Assembly (NCBI GenBank): GCA_910588775.1
Contig: CAJURH010000012.1
Span: 4,639-68,638 of the forward strand
DNA: 64,000 nucleotides
Source: an uncultured Lachnospiraceae bacterium
Lineage (GTDB): Bacteria; Bacillota; Clostridia; Lachnospirales; Lachnospiraceae
Direction: 5' to 3'
The first letter of the stretch is position 1, and the number at the start of each line of letters is the position of its first letter. Shown piece by piece: positions 53,913 to 62,148 of this stretch. The notes beneath the pieces were generated by a model. That model was not told where the DNA came from and did not search any database. It worked only from the letters and a program-made list of their open reading frames with translations. Position numbers and translations under genes: made by a program.

Positions 53913-54068
53913 ATGGGAAAAAAAAGTTGCAAAAAAAGAAAATTATACTGTTTTCTTGGTCAATGGTGTTACAAACACAGGGGAATCAACAGACACTTGA
54001 TCCGGCTGAAAAAATCAATTGACGAACTGAACGAAATGCTAAAGAGATGTCCAATTAAAAAAAAATAA
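53913..54068 (+). CDS. Small basic Cys-containing protein, 51 residues
   Basis: A frame too short for most gene finders: it begins MGKKSCKKRKLYCFLGQWCY and ends with a Lys run. It has four Cys (6, 13, 19, 46), high Lys content and one amphipathic helix (SIDELNEMLKR). GGTGGGA lies five bases before the ATG; an in-frame ATG at 53898 would add five residues. Expression is not proven and no family is recognised. Confidence 0.4.
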   Translation: MGKKSCKKRKLYCFLGQWCYKHRGINRHLIRLKKSIDELNEMLKRCPIKKK

Positions 54069-54146
54069 ATTTTTATAAAAAAACACTTGATTTTTTATGA
54101 ATAATCAAATATAATATGTCTTGCATTCGACAAAATGATATTGCAA

Positions 54147-54219
54147 GCGCGATTAGCTCAGCTGGCAGAGCACCTGACTCTTAATCAGGGTGTCCAGGGT
54201 TCGAACCCCTGATCGCGCA
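54147..54219 (+). tRNA. tRNA-Lys (anticodon CUU)
   Basis: A complete 73-nt cloverleaf. The acceptor stem is GCGCGAT with ATCGCGC, discriminator A. The D arm is GCTC/GAGC, the anticodon stem CCTGA/TCAGG with loop CTCTTAA, giving anticodon CTT (Lys, codon AAG). The T arm is CAGGG/CCCTG with loop TTCGAAC. CCA is not encoded. Confidence 0.97.
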
Positions 54220-54410
54220 TTGAAAAGCACTGTTTTTGGCGGGTTGAGGACGCTGGGGACGGTGTTTTTGCATGTAAAAATATTTATAATGCATAGCCAG
54301 CATCATATAAAAGGAACAACCACTTTGAAACATGGTTGTTCCGCTCCAACATATATCACGTCCTTTATTATTAATATCTGATTTTACGCATCCCCCTTCC
54401 CCATGGAGAT
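54220..54410. other. Region between tRNA-Lys and the MFS gene
   Basis: Apart from the terminator of the MFS gene at 54303-54342 I see nothing clear in this stretch. Confidence 0.5.
54303..54342 (-). terminator. Terminator of the efflux operon
   Basis: A perfect 9-bp stem, GGAACAACC (54313-54321) with GGTTGTTCC (54334-54342); on the minus strand it is followed by TTTTATAT. Confidence 0.85.
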
Positions 54411-55661
54411 TCAACCATTATTGCAAAACCCTTCGAATATTTTCTTTGTTCCAATAGCGATTAGCAGAGAAACCGCGCCTCCAAATAAGATGACCACAAA
54501 CTCATATTCCTTAAAGATTTGAAACAAAACGCCATATAGAGCATTGCCCAATGGCTGTGCGCACATAGACACCGTAAGAATAACGGAAACCACTTTTCCA
54601 ATCAGATTCTGCGGTGTTTCTATCTGGACAAAAGACATCATCTGCACCATAAAAATCGTGGAGCATACCATAATCACAAAACAACAGGCGGTCATAACCA
54701 GATAATTAACCATTCCTGATGAAAACGCCAGCAGCGCAATTCCAATGGGAAACACACATCCAGCACAGATTATCACCAGATTCCCTGCCTTTCGGATTGT
54801 AAGCTTCTTCGCAAAAACGCCTGCGCCAATTCCACCGGCCAATCCCCCCGCTGCCAATGCCCCTTCAGCAAAACCGTATAGCCGATTCGCAAAATCAGAA
54901 TCCAACTGCAACACCTCCGTTATCATGTAAGGAAGGCCCACCATAATCATGGATGATAAAAACAAATTGACGCCACAAACGGCCAGCAATCCTCTTCCAA
55001 TAAACGGTTTTTCCTTTCGAATAAATCTTACGCTTTGCGCAAAATCCTCCTTAATCGTTCGTCCTATGCCACCCTGAAAACCCTGCTTTTTAAAAGGAAT
55101 TTTGATAAATAATTCCATAACCGCAGACAGAAAAAAGCACACCATACAGACCGCTAATACCGGTTTTAATCCGTAAGCGCTGTACAAAATTCCCCCAAAC
55201 ACCGGACCCAATAAAAAGGCAAAAGAGCTAATTGTATTAATAATGGAATTTGCCGCCATAGAGTGATCCGGACTTACAAGAGCTGGTATACTTGCCTGCA
55301 CCGAAGGCTGATACGCCCCTGCGATTCCATACAAAAGCATCATAGTAACCGTCATCAAAAGGACCAGATTAACCGAACCCAACAACACAGTAAACATGGC
55401 GATTACCGCTGCTGTAAAAAAATCCAATATCACCATAATGTTTCGCTTGTTTACCCGGTCCGCCACCATGCCGCCTACTGGAGACAATAAAATAGCCGGA
55501 ATAAAAGCGCAAGCCGTCACCGTCCCATAAAGAGCGGAGGAACCCGTTTGATTCAGAAGATACAAAGGCAACGCAAATCTTATGGTTGCATTCCCAAACA
55601 ACGAAATAATCTGCCCAATCACAACCAGCGTAAAATCTTTGGAAAATAATTTCCCTCTCAT
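54411..55661 (-). CDS. MFS transporter, drug/macrolide efflux type
   Basis: A 416-residue major facilitator with twelve predicted helices. It has the MFS motif between helices 2 and 3 (GGMVADRVNKRNIMVI) and the start SKDFTLVVIGQIISLFGNA typical of MefA-like and enterobactin-exporter-like antiporters. It lies three bases after the ABC permease gene. Membership in a TetR-controlled operon supports export of a toxic compound, but the substrate is unknown. Confidence 0.9.
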   Translation of the reverse strand: MRGKLFSKDFTLVVIGQIISLFGNATIRFALPLYLLNQTGSSALYGTVTACAFIPAILLSPVGGMVADRVNKRNIMVILDFFTAAVIAMFTVLLGSVNLVLLMTVTMMLLYGIAGAYQPSVQASIPALVSPDHSMAANSIINTISSFAFLLGPVFGGILYSAYGLKPVLAVCMVCFFLSAVMELFIKIPFKKQGFQGGIGRTIKEDFAQSVRFIRKEKPFIGRGLLAVCGVNLFLSSMIMVGLPYMITEVLQLDSDFANRLYGFAEGALAAGGLAGGIGAGVFAKKLTIRKAGNLVIICAGCVFPIGIALLAFSSGMVNYLVMTACCFVIMVCSTIFMVQMMSFVQIETPQNLIGKVVSVILTVSMCAQPLGNALYGVLFQIFKEYEFVVILFGGAVSLLIAIGTKKIFEGFCNNG

Positions 55662-55664
55662 TTA

Positions 55665-56366
55665 TTAAACCTCCATTTTCTCAATTCCATGAGCCAGGAA
55701 ATGATACATTCCATTGGCCAACACACTGAATACAATTCCCATAAAAACTATGGTCCAAACAATCCGACTGGACGATCCCGCAATAAGATTTGGCACAAAA
55801 CAGACAATGATTAAGGCGCTGACAATCGCGGTCACCATGGAACGCTTCTTCCACCCGATAACAGCAGAGATAAGACCAATAGACGACGATAACAACCCCG
55901 CAAAAAAACTGCAAATAGACACCATAAACACAAAATTTCCCGCCGTAAAACCAAGCTTAATTCTGAAAATTTCCGCAGTCAAGTACATCAATCCTGTTAC
56001 AAGCACGTTACTTATAAATACAGAAATCATGGTAAAAACAAACACGATTCCACACTTGATCCGAAGGATTTTCCCACGGCTAATGGGATATGTAAAAAGA
56101 AGGGCCGCATTTCTTCCACAATACTCATCCACAATTATTTTCCCAGCAATCACCGCCGAATAAACGCTAAAAAATCCAACGGACATGGCGGTGGTAAGTG
56201 AGAACAATCCGTTCCAGCTTAAGAAAATCTCCTCCCTCTCCGTCATCTGCGCGCCAAGAAATAAAAAGAATATACCCATCGCAAGTACACTGACAAATAT
56301 GCCAAACGCCGCCCAAAAATACACCGATACACGAATTTTCATCCGCTCATATTTATACAAACTCAT
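55665..56366 (-). CDS. ABC transporter permease (ABC-2 type)
   Basis: A 233-residue membrane protein with six predicted helices and the ABC-2 permease pattern, including GRNAALLFTYPISRGKIL between helices 2 and 3. It begins 14 bases before the end of the ATPase gene, so the two are translationally coupled. The small size fits bacitracin or lantibiotic-type exporters with a separate ATPase. Confidence 0.88.
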   Translation of the reverse strand: MSLYKYERMKIRVSVYFWAAFGIFVSVLAMGIFFLFLGAQMTEREEIFLSWNGLFSLTTAMSVGFFSVYSAVIAGKIIVDEYCGRNAALLFTYPISRGKILRIKCGIVFVFTMISVFISNVLVTGLMYLTAEIFRIKLGFTAGNFVFMVSICSFFAGLLSSSIGLISAVIGWKKRSMVTAIVSALIIVCFVPNLIAGSSSRIVWTIVFMGIVFSVLANGMYHFLAHGIEKMEV

Positions 56367-57075
56367 AAGATTCCCTCCTCATAAAATCCACCACACGCGA
56401 TTCAAATTGTTCCCCCCACTGGGCAGCTTTTTCCTTCACTGAGAACTCCTGATAGATGCATCCATTCGAAAGAATGCCCACCCGATTGGCTGTATGGCGT
56501 ATCTCCCCAATGATATGACTGGACAACAAAATAGACATGCCCTCCTTGACTAATTTCCCCATCAGTTCCCGCATTTGTGTAATGGCAATGGGGTCCAACC
56601 CATTCAACGGCTCATCCAGCAGCAGCAATCGAGGGCGGTGAATAATCGCCCGGGCAAGCCCAAGCCTTTGCTTCATACCCAAAGAATATTGGGAAACGGG
56701 CTTTTTACCCACACTTTCCAGCCCCACTAGACGCAAAACATCCGGTATCTTTCCTTTTTTCTGCATATACGCCAGATGCATAGATAAAATCTCCTCTGCA
56801 TTTAAATGCTCATAAAACACAGGATTTTCAATGACGCTTCCAATCTCCGCCAAATACTGTGGACCGTCACTTTCCCCTTTTCCCAAAACAAAAATGCTCC
56901 CACTATCCAGCTTCTGCAATCCAAGAATCATTTTCATCAACGTGGTCTTTCCCGCACCGTTTACGCCCAGCAGACCATAGATTTCCCCCTGGTTAATCTG
57001 AAAACTACAGCCATGGATCACCTGGGATGCGCCATAACTTTTTTCCACCTGTTCCACTTCTAAAATGGTTTTCAT
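56353..57075 (-). CDS. ABC transporter ATP-binding protein
   Basis: A 240-residue ATPase of the BcrA-like branch. Walker A GVNGAGKTT, signature YSLGMKQRLGLARAI, Walker B LLLLDEPLNGLDP, and an H-loop in LLSSHIIGEI. The ATG at 57075 is chosen because GGAGG lies four to five bases upstream; the frame continues to 57138 but with no such site. A TetR-type operator lies just upstream (57094-57110). Confidence 0.93.
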   Translation of the reverse strand: MKTILEVEQVEKSYGASQVIHGCSFQINQGEIYGLLGVNGAGKTTLMKMILGLQKLDSGSIFVLGKGESDGPQYLAEIGSVIENPVFYEHLNAEEILSMHLAYMQKKGKIPDVLRLVGLESVGKKPVSQYSLGMKQRLGLARAIIHRPRLLLLDEPLNGLDPIAITQMRELMGKLVKEGMSILLSSHIIGEIRHTANRVGILSNGCIYQEFSVKEKAAQWGEQFESRVVDFMRRESYEFV

Positions 57076-57093
57076 GGTTCCTCCTTTTTTAAT

Positions 57094-57110
57094 ACCATAC
57101 GACGGTATGT
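57094..57110 (-). promoter_or_regulatory. TetR-type operator before the ABC genes
   Basis: On the minus strand ACATACCGTCGTATGGT: the arms CATAC and GTATG flank CGTC. The same ACATACCG core occurs twice at the tetR promoter (57841-57889). It lies directly before the ribosome binding site of the ATPase gene. Confidence 0.6.
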
Positions 57111-57126
57111 ATCTGTTTCTAAATAT

Positions 57127-57150
57127 ATCTGTCCTCAAAACAGGACAGAT
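57127..57150 (-). terminator. Possible weak terminator or attenuator between tetR and the ABC genes
   Basis: A perfect 9-bp stem, ATCTGTCCT (57127-57135) with AGGACAGAT (57142-57150). On the minus strand only ATATTT follows, so partial read-through is expected and it may set the ratio of regulator to transporter. Confidence 0.5.
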
Positions 57151-57159
57151 TTTTTACTT

Positions 57160-57819
57160 TCATTTTATTTTATTTTTTTGGTAAATAGATGCCAGCTCCT
57201 GCAATCGAAGCATAAGATCGTCGTCCACAATATCCAGCCCAAATCCCTGCATCATTTGACGAAACACCATGAATTTCCGACATGCTTCTTCCTCAGAATC
57301 GTCAAAAATCATAGGGTTCATCCAAATATTAGAAACAATAAGCATCAATTCCGCCAATTCCACCGGGTAATCCGTCTGTATGGTTCCATCGGAAATCCCC
57401 TGCTCAAAAATAGGCAAGATATAATTTGGAGCCGCGTCATTCATCGTTTCTCGAAAAATACTAAAAAGCAACCGAGGATTATCGCCTAATTTCGGAGCCA
57501 CTGTGAACATCTCGTCTTGCACTGGCCGAAAAATCGATTCTTTGAAAATCGCCCTCAATTTTTCCTTTCCCGTTAAATCCTTGCGGTCACGAATATCCCC
57601 CAGCATTCTGTTGGATTCCTCGGTCATTTTATCAGTAACGGCCACTAAAATATCCTCCTTTGATTTGAAATGATGATAGATAGCTCCCTTGCTCAGTCCC
57701 CCCAGATTGTCAATGATATCCTGAATCGAAGTACGTTCGTAGCCTTTCTCCATGAACAGACGATAGGCCACATCCAATATCAATCGAACTGTCTCCTCTG
57801 GATGCTTGTTCCTAGCCAT
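57160..57819 (-). CDS. TetR/AcrR-family transcriptional regulator of the efflux operon
   Basis: A 219-residue repressor with the family N-terminal helix-turn-helix (RTSIQDIIDNLGGLSKGAIY, then HHFKSKEDIL) and a C-terminal ligand-binding helical domain. The ATG at 57819 (MARNKHPEET) is preceded by a G-rich site including AAGGGGGGGG. It is first in a row with the ABC ATPase, permease and MFS genes. Repeated ACATACCGGT sites at its own promoter and before the ABC genes indicate autoregulation and control of the operon. Confidence 0.9.
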   Translation of the reverse strand: MARNKHPEETVRLILDVAYRLFMEKGYERTSIQDIIDNLGGLSKGAIYHHFKSKEDILVAVTDKMTEESNRMLGDIRDRKDLTGKEKLRAIFKESIFRPVQDEMFTVAPKLGDNPRLLFSIFRETMNDAAPNYILPIFEQGISDGTIQTDYPVELAELMLIVSNIWMNPMIFDDSEEEACRKFMVFRQMMQGFGLDIVDDDLMLRLQELASIYQKNKIK

Positions 57820-57840
57820 AATACCCTTACCCCCCCCCTT

Positions 57841-57889
57841 ACATACCGGTAGTATGCACATATTATCATGCCACCGGTATGTTTGTCAA
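57841..57889 (-). promoter_or_regulatory. tetR promoter with two operator copies
   Basis: On the minus strand TTGACA (57884-57889), 16-base spacer, GATAAT (57862-57867). One half site ACATACCGGT lies in the spacer (57873-57882), and a full site ACATACCGGTAGTATGC lies downstream of the -10 box (57841-57857). Repressor binding would block the promoter at both places. Confidence 0.7.
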
Positions 57890-58279
57890 GGGCAACGTCC
57901 CTGCCAAACGGCCTAAATATTTGGAACCCTGGGTTCAGTCCCATCATTTTATTTCCAGTAATTAGGCATTTTTTTGCTCCTATTGGCATCCTAATTCGAA
58001 CATTGCCCACCCTTCAAATAATAAAACAGACACAACATTTGCTATAATGGCTTTTACCTGCTGTAATTAATCAATTTAGATCCTTGTTTTTTTGTTAAGA
58101 ATTTTAGAAGTCCAATAAGCGTTGACGCATAGATAAATAAACGGCAAACTATACACCATAGATAAAAAACACAAGATATTTTCTTAAATATATAAAGAAG
58201 TTCCCAAAACGCCCCTATTTGATTTTTCAAATACAATACAAAAAAATTTTCTAGCTTCCCCCATATTTCATTTCTTTTA

Positions 58280-58288
58280 TGCTATAAT
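58280..58288 (+). promoter_or_regulatory. Extended -10 promoter of the DJ-1-like gene
   Basis: TGCTATAAT (58280-58288), with no good -35 box. It lies about 110 bases before the DJ-1-like gene and about 45 bases before the short upstream frame. Confidence 0.5.
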
Positions 58289-58329
58289 TTGATTATACTT
58301 ACATTTGATTATGGGAACCGGGGAATTTT

Positions 58330-58389
58330 ATGGCTATAATAAAATCTCTCATCAATAAACGAGCCGAATTAGAAAATGAAAAGGAGTAA
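58330..58389 (+). CDS. 19-residue upstream frame, translationally coupled to the DJ-1-like gene
   Basis: The frame MAIIKSLINKRAELENEKE follows GGGGA and ends six bases before the DJ-1-like start. Its last codons form the AAAGGAG ribosome binding site of the downstream gene, so ribosomes finishing it could restart there. It is probably regulatory rather than a functional peptide. Confidence 0.35.
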   Translation: MAIIKSLINKRAELENEKE

Positions 58390-58395
58390 AACAAC

Positions 58396-58995
58396 ATGAA
58401 AAAAACCATATTATTTGTCATTTTACAACAATTCGCAGATTGGGAGGCGGGGTATCTCTCCTCTGCCATCACTATGTTAGGTCAAGGACAGTATGACATT
58501 AAAACAGTGTCTTTATCCCAGGAACCCGTCCAATCCATTGGCGGCTTTCGGGTGTTTCCCGATTATGATCTTTCGTCCATTTCAAAAGACTACGAAGCAG
58601 TTTTCTTAATTGGCGGCATGTCTTGGAGAGAGAAAAACGCGTTGCAAATCAAAACCCTGGCAGAGGACTGCTATAACAAAGGAAACGTACTGGGCGGCAT
58701 CTGCGACGCCACTGCTTTTCTGGGAAAAATCGGCCTTTTAAATGAGGTAATTCATACAAGCAACGACCTGCACGATTTAAAACAATGGGCAGGCCCCTTA
58801 TACAAAGGAGAGGCCAAATACATGTCGAAACAAGCAGTCCGTGACAAAAATGTCATTACAGCCAATGGCACAGCGCCTTTAGAATTTGCAAAAGAGGCAT
58901 TGCTTGCTCTAAATGCTGCAAGCCGACAAAAAATCGAGGAGTGGTACAATTTTCACAAGTTGGGATTCTACACGGCGTCCATGCCAGATATGTAG
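58396..58995 (+). CDS. DJ-1/PfpI family protein (class I glutamine amidotransferase-like)
   Basis: A 199-residue cytoplasmic protein of the DJ-1/PfpI superfamily. The nucleophile elbow is GGICDATAFLG with the conserved Cys. The family Glu near the N-terminus (DWE, about residue 15) is present. Members are deglycase-, protease- or chaperone-like, and exact activity cannot be read. AAAGGAG lies upstream of the ATG. It resembles stress-response YdeA-like proteins. Confidence 0.85.
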   Translation: MKKTILFVILQQFADWEAGYLSSAITMLGQGQYDIKTVSLSQEPVQSIGGFRVFPDYDLSSISKDYEAVFLIGGMSWREKNALQIKTLAEDCYNKGNVLGGICDATAFLGKIGLLNEVIHTSNDLHDLKQWAGPLYKGEAKYMSKQAVRDKNVITANGTAPLEFAKEALLALNAASRQKIEEWYNFHKLGFYTASMPDM

Positions 58996-59041
58996 ATTTC
59001 AACCGCAAAACATAGATTTCTAATACCCTTTGCCGATATAA

Positions 59042-59155
59042 AAAAACGAGATCTCTCCCCTACAAACTGGCCATTTCGCCACCGCAAAAGAAAACTCCTT
59101 CTATGCCTATGATGAAGACGACAATATGTGGCGACTCACACAACAAATAAGGTGA
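59042..59155 (+). pseudogene. Fragment of a coding sequence without a start codon
   Basis: An open stretch of 37 codons ending in MWRLTQQIR and a stop has protein-like composition (FATAKENSFYAYDEDDN) but no start codon or upstream part. It is probably the 3' remnant of a decayed gene. Confidence 0.3.
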
Positions 59156-59233
59156 GACTTATGTATCTGGAATTTGTTTTTGACATCAAAGATCTTAGGT
59201 TATTCAAAAGCGTAACACTTAATGAGGTATGAC

Positions 59234-59650
59234 ATGATAGATTTACATGATAAACAACATTGTCCAACACTGGACGACTTGGCAGAATATATTCAAAATC
59301 CTGTATTCCAACAGTTTTGTTCAGAAATCAAAAAAACGTATGCGTGCCGCGAAAAAATAGAATTTAGCTCTTGTAGTTGGGAAATGGGCTGGAACATAAA
59401 ATTTAAAAAATCTGTTAAAACACTGTGTACCATATATCCCAGAGAGTCGTATTTCACGGTAATGGTCGTTGTGGGGAAAAAAGAAAAAGAACGCGTTGAC
59501 GCAATGATGCCCGACTGCACGCTGGCATTACAGGAAATCTACGCACAGACCAAAGAAGGCAACGGCCAGAAATGGCTAATGATTGATTTAGAAGAAAAAG
59601 GAGATTTGTATGGAAATATTTTCCGACTCATAGAAATTCGCAATGGCTAA
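59234..59650 (+). CDS. DUF3788 family protein
   Basis: A 138-residue cytoplasmic protein of the DUF3788 type. Recognisable pattern: SCSWEMGWNIKFKKSVKTLC, YPRESYFTVMVVVGKKEKER and the C-terminal KWLMIDLEEKGDLY. Function is unknown. The ATG at 59234 is chosen because GAGG lies six bases upstream; an in-frame ATG four codons earlier overlaps that site. Confidence 0.78.
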   Translation: MIDLHDKQHCPTLDDLAEYIQNPVFQQFCSEIKKTYACREKIEFSSCSWEMGWNIKFKKSVKTLCTIYPRESYFTVMVVVGKKEKERVDAMMPDCTLALQEIYAQTKEGNGQKWLMIDLEEKGDLYGNIFRLIEIRNG

Positions 59651-60081
59651 CAACTGTCAAAGCATTTTTGAAACAAAGCATCTTTTTATTTCCCACAGTG
59701 ATTGGGATCAGGTAAAGGGTATTTGAATTGGGAAAAATTTACAGAAGTAAGGAATCATCATTACGCACATTGACCAAATCCAGGAAAAGTCTTATCCCAA
59801 ATGTTTGAACAAGCGCTGCCGCGGGGTAGATGGCCCTATTATGAAATTACACATGCGCTGACATGAAAGAGAAAGGGATAGACATTCTATATCTAGTAAC
59901 AAGCTATACCGCTGTTTTGCGAACACTATGAATAGGAATTCCTTAATATGGTGCAGGGCGACAGAGAATTTGCCATATCAAGAATGTATATTCGCAGAGG
60001 ATAAAATTTTAAAAGAGAACAAATGGAGTATCTTGTAATATGGATAAAACCTAAAACGATAACTTTTAAAAGGGGAAAACT
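59651..60081 (+). pseudogene. Decayed coding region, several short frames
   Basis: About 430 bases with no intact gene but with protein-like pieces in shifting frames, such as GKGYLNWEKFTEVRNHHYAH followed after a frameshift by FEQALPRGRWPYYEITHAL. Stops and frameshifts suggest a gene in decay. No family is recognised. Confidence 0.35.
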
Positions 60082-60459
60082 ATGGGATTTTGGATTTTCA
60101 TACTGCTTATGAATGCCATCGTTCCGCTTACGATGATTGGCTTTGGAAAAATGTTTTTGAACAAGGATCCGGGGAAAATTAATATGGTATTTGGATATCG
60201 AACCAGCATGTCTATGAAAAACAGAGATACCTGGGAATTTGCCCACAAATATATAGGAAAAATCTGGTATACTTGGGGAATTTTCTTATTGGCTCCGTCC
60301 ATTTTTCCACTGTTTTTTGTGATAAATCAGGGAGAAGAGGCCATAGGAAGGCTGGGTGGAATCATTTTCATAGTCCAGATGATTTTCATGGTTGGCCCCA
60401 TCTTTCCCACGGAAAAAGCCCTTCGGAAATCCTTTGATAAAAATGGAAACAGGAGGTAA
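60082..60459 (+). CDS. SdpI-like small membrane protein
   Basis: A 125-residue membrane protein with three predicted helices, related to the SdpI/YhfL family (immunity or membrane proteins). Typical is GYRTSMSMKNRDTWEFAHKY between helices 1 and 2. It is short for the family, having only the core unit. AAAAGGGG precedes the ATG. The GNAT gene follows four bases after its stop. Confidence 0.75.
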   Translation: MGFWIFILLMNAIVPLTMIGFGKMFLNKDPGKINMVFGYRTSMSMKNRDTWEFAHKYIGKIWYTWGIFLLAPSIFPLFFVINQGEEAIGRLGGIIFIVQMIFMVGPIFPTEKALRKSFDKNGNRR

Positions 60460-60463
60460 TTGA

Positions 60464-60988
60464 TTGATTCTCAGAAAATATAAATCGTCGGATTGCCCCC
60501 ATTTGGCAAAACTATTTTATGAAACCGTACACGCGGTAAATGCTAAGGATTACACCCAGGAGCAGCTACACGCGTGGGCTAATGGCCATATAAATTTAGC
60601 CCAATGGGATGCGTCTTTCCTAGATCATTATACGGTAGTCGCAGTTTCAGATACCGCTTACATTGGCTTTGGCGACATAGACCAAACAGGATATCTGGAC
60701 CGACTGTATGTACACAAGGATTACCAGAGACAGGGCATCGCCGCCGCCATCTGTCAGGAATTGGAACATGCCGTTTCTGGCAGCATAACGGTACATGCCT
60801 CCATCACGGCAAAGGCTTTTTTCACCTCGCAAGGATACCGGACTATGAAAAAACAACAGATTATCTGTCATGGCGTTGCTTTAACCAATTACATCATGAA
60901 GAAATGCCGTTCTCTCGAAGTGCATCCATCATCTCTGACTCCTGAGAAACACGCAACGCCACAAGATACCCTTCGTGCGCCCAACTAG
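60464..60988 (+). CDS. GNAT-family N-acetyltransferase
   Basis: A 174-residue acetyltransferase. Motif A is LDRLYVHKDYQRQGIAAAIC, with the acetyl-CoA-binding QRQGIA loop; the C-terminal part has AFFTSQGYRTMKKQ. The start is TTG at 60464, seven bases after AGGAGG, which consists of the last two sense codons of the SdpI-like gene. The last 25 residues are unusual and may be an added tail. It is convergent with the double-GNAT gene. Confidence 0.85.
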   Translation: MILRKYKSSDCPHLAKLFYETVHAVNAKDYTQEQLHAWANGHINLAQWDASFLDHYTVVAVSDTAYIGFGDIDQTGYLDRLYVHKDYQRQGIAAAICQELEHAVSGSITVHASITAKAFFTSQGYRTMKKQQIICHGVALTNYIMKKCRSLEVHPSSLTPEKHATPQDTLRAPN

Positions 60989-61006
60989 AATCGGATGCCG
61001 CCTGAC

Positions 61007-62029
61007 TCACTCCAATTCCAACAACATGAACTCGTCTCCGCCTGCCTCTTCGCTGTCTTGCCCTTTAGACATAACTTTAAATCCCAGTTTTTGATATAAA
61101 GAATATGCGACGTGGTTTTCTTTGTTAACGCTTAAGGACGCTTTTTGGTATCCCTGCTGTTTTAGAAGGTGTATCATTTCCTCCATCAGCTTTTGGCCAA
61201 TTCCCTGCCGCCGAAAGTTTTCTTTCACCGAGATGGCAAATTCTGGCGTGTTTTCATCCAAATGCCCATACCCCTCCACCTGGGTTCGAGTCCAAACCGC
61301 GCCAATCAACCGCCCCTCACATTCCGCTACCAGACAGCAATCGCCAAGCTGTCCAAAATCTTTCACATACGCTGCCACTTTGGGCTGTTGTATGATTTCT
61401 TTGGGCAAAGGTTTCACGCCTTTCGGAAGATAAATAGCATCGTACAGAAAATCCTCCAACAGGGTATACTCCTCCACTTTCATTTTCCGAATGGCCACTT
61501 TTTTCCACTGCTCCTTTGTCAGACAGGTGACATGCTCTGTCCGGACATCTTCTATCATGGAACAGGGTACGTCCTTTCTGGTATGATGGTATCGGAAACC
61601 GCATTTTTCCTGAACCCGCCGGGATTTTTCGTTTCCGTCAAAATACGCGCACCAGAGAGTTTCCAGCCCCAATTCTCTAAAACCACGTCGCATCAGTTCG
61701 CGAACCGCCTCGGGTATCAACCCCTGTCCCCAGTAAGGCACGCCAACCCAATAACCAATCTCCCCCTCTGTTTCACTCAACTGCAAGTTGCTTTTGTCTC
61801 CAATCATCAAACCCACGCTTCCGATTGGCTCTCCGGTCTCTTTTAAAACCACGGCATAAGTCTCTGGCGCAGACAATACAGTTCTTATAATCTCCCGGCT
61901 GTTCTCTTCGCTGGTATGGACAGGCCATCCGGCAATGGGGCCCACTTCCGGATCTTTGGCGTATTTATACAAACTTCCTGCGTCCCCTTCCTCCCAAGGC
62001 CGTAAATAAAGCCGCCGCGTTTCCAACAT
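61007..62029 (-). CDS. Fused double GNAT acetyltransferase
   Basis: A 340-residue protein of two GNAT domains in tandem. The first (about 1-170) is RimJ/RimL-like: TRRLYLRPWEEGDAGSL and YWVGVPYWGQGLIPEAVREL. The second (about 178-340) begins IRKMKVEEYTLLEDFLYD and has FRRQGIGQKLMEEM with SLYQKLGFKVM. A usual GNAT protein has one domain. The ATG at 62029 is chosen because AAGGAAGG lies seven bases upstream. The target is unknown. Confidence 0.88.
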   Translation of the reverse strand: MLETRRLYLRPWEEGDAGSLYKYAKDPEVGPIAGWPVHTSEENSREIIRTVLSAPETYAVVLKETGEPIGSVGLMIGDKSNLQLSETEGEIGYWVGVPYWGQGLIPEAVRELMRRGFRELGLETLWCAYFDGNEKSRRVQEKCGFRYHHTRKDVPCSMIEDVRTEHVTCLTKEQWKKVAIRKMKVEEYTLLEDFLYDAIYLPKGVKPLPKEIIQQPKVAAYVKDFGQLGDCCLVAECEGRLIGAVWTRTQVEGYGHLDENTPEFAISVKENFRRQGIGQKLMEEMIHLLKQQGYQKASLSVNKENHVAYSLYQKLGFKVMSKGQDSEEAGGDEFMLLELE

Positions 62030-62031
62030 TA

Positions 62032-62148
62032 TCATCCCTTCCTTCTTTTTACAAATTTTTCCTCAACACATTTACGCGCTTCCTGGATATAGCGCTTTAA
62101 CGTTTCAAAAGTATATTCCGATGGATTAAGGATGCACAGCCAGTTCAT
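62032..62148 (-). CDS. Possible 38-residue frame before the double GNAT gene
   Basis: Frame MNWLCILNPSEYTFETLKRY, then a basic end. Its stop overlaps the start region of the double GNAT gene. It could be a coupled small gene or the tail of a decayed gene. No clear ribosome binding site is present. Confidence 0.25.
   Translation of the reverse strand: MNWLCILNPSEYTFETLKRYIQEARKCVEEKFVKRRKG

Larger units (their letters stand above)
57820..58395. other. Intergenic region between tetR and the DJ-1-like gene
   Basis: About 575 bases. Held here: the tetR promoter and operators (57841-57889), an extended -10 promoter (58280-58288) and a 19-codon frame before the DJ-1-like gene. From 57900 to 58260 it is AT-rich with no coding frame I trust. 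Confidence 0.5.

Noticed and set aside
57900..58260. Riboswitch or T-box before the DJ-1-like gene
   Set aside because: The only promoter close to the gene (58280-58288) lies downstream of this stretch, and no known aptamer consensus is visible.
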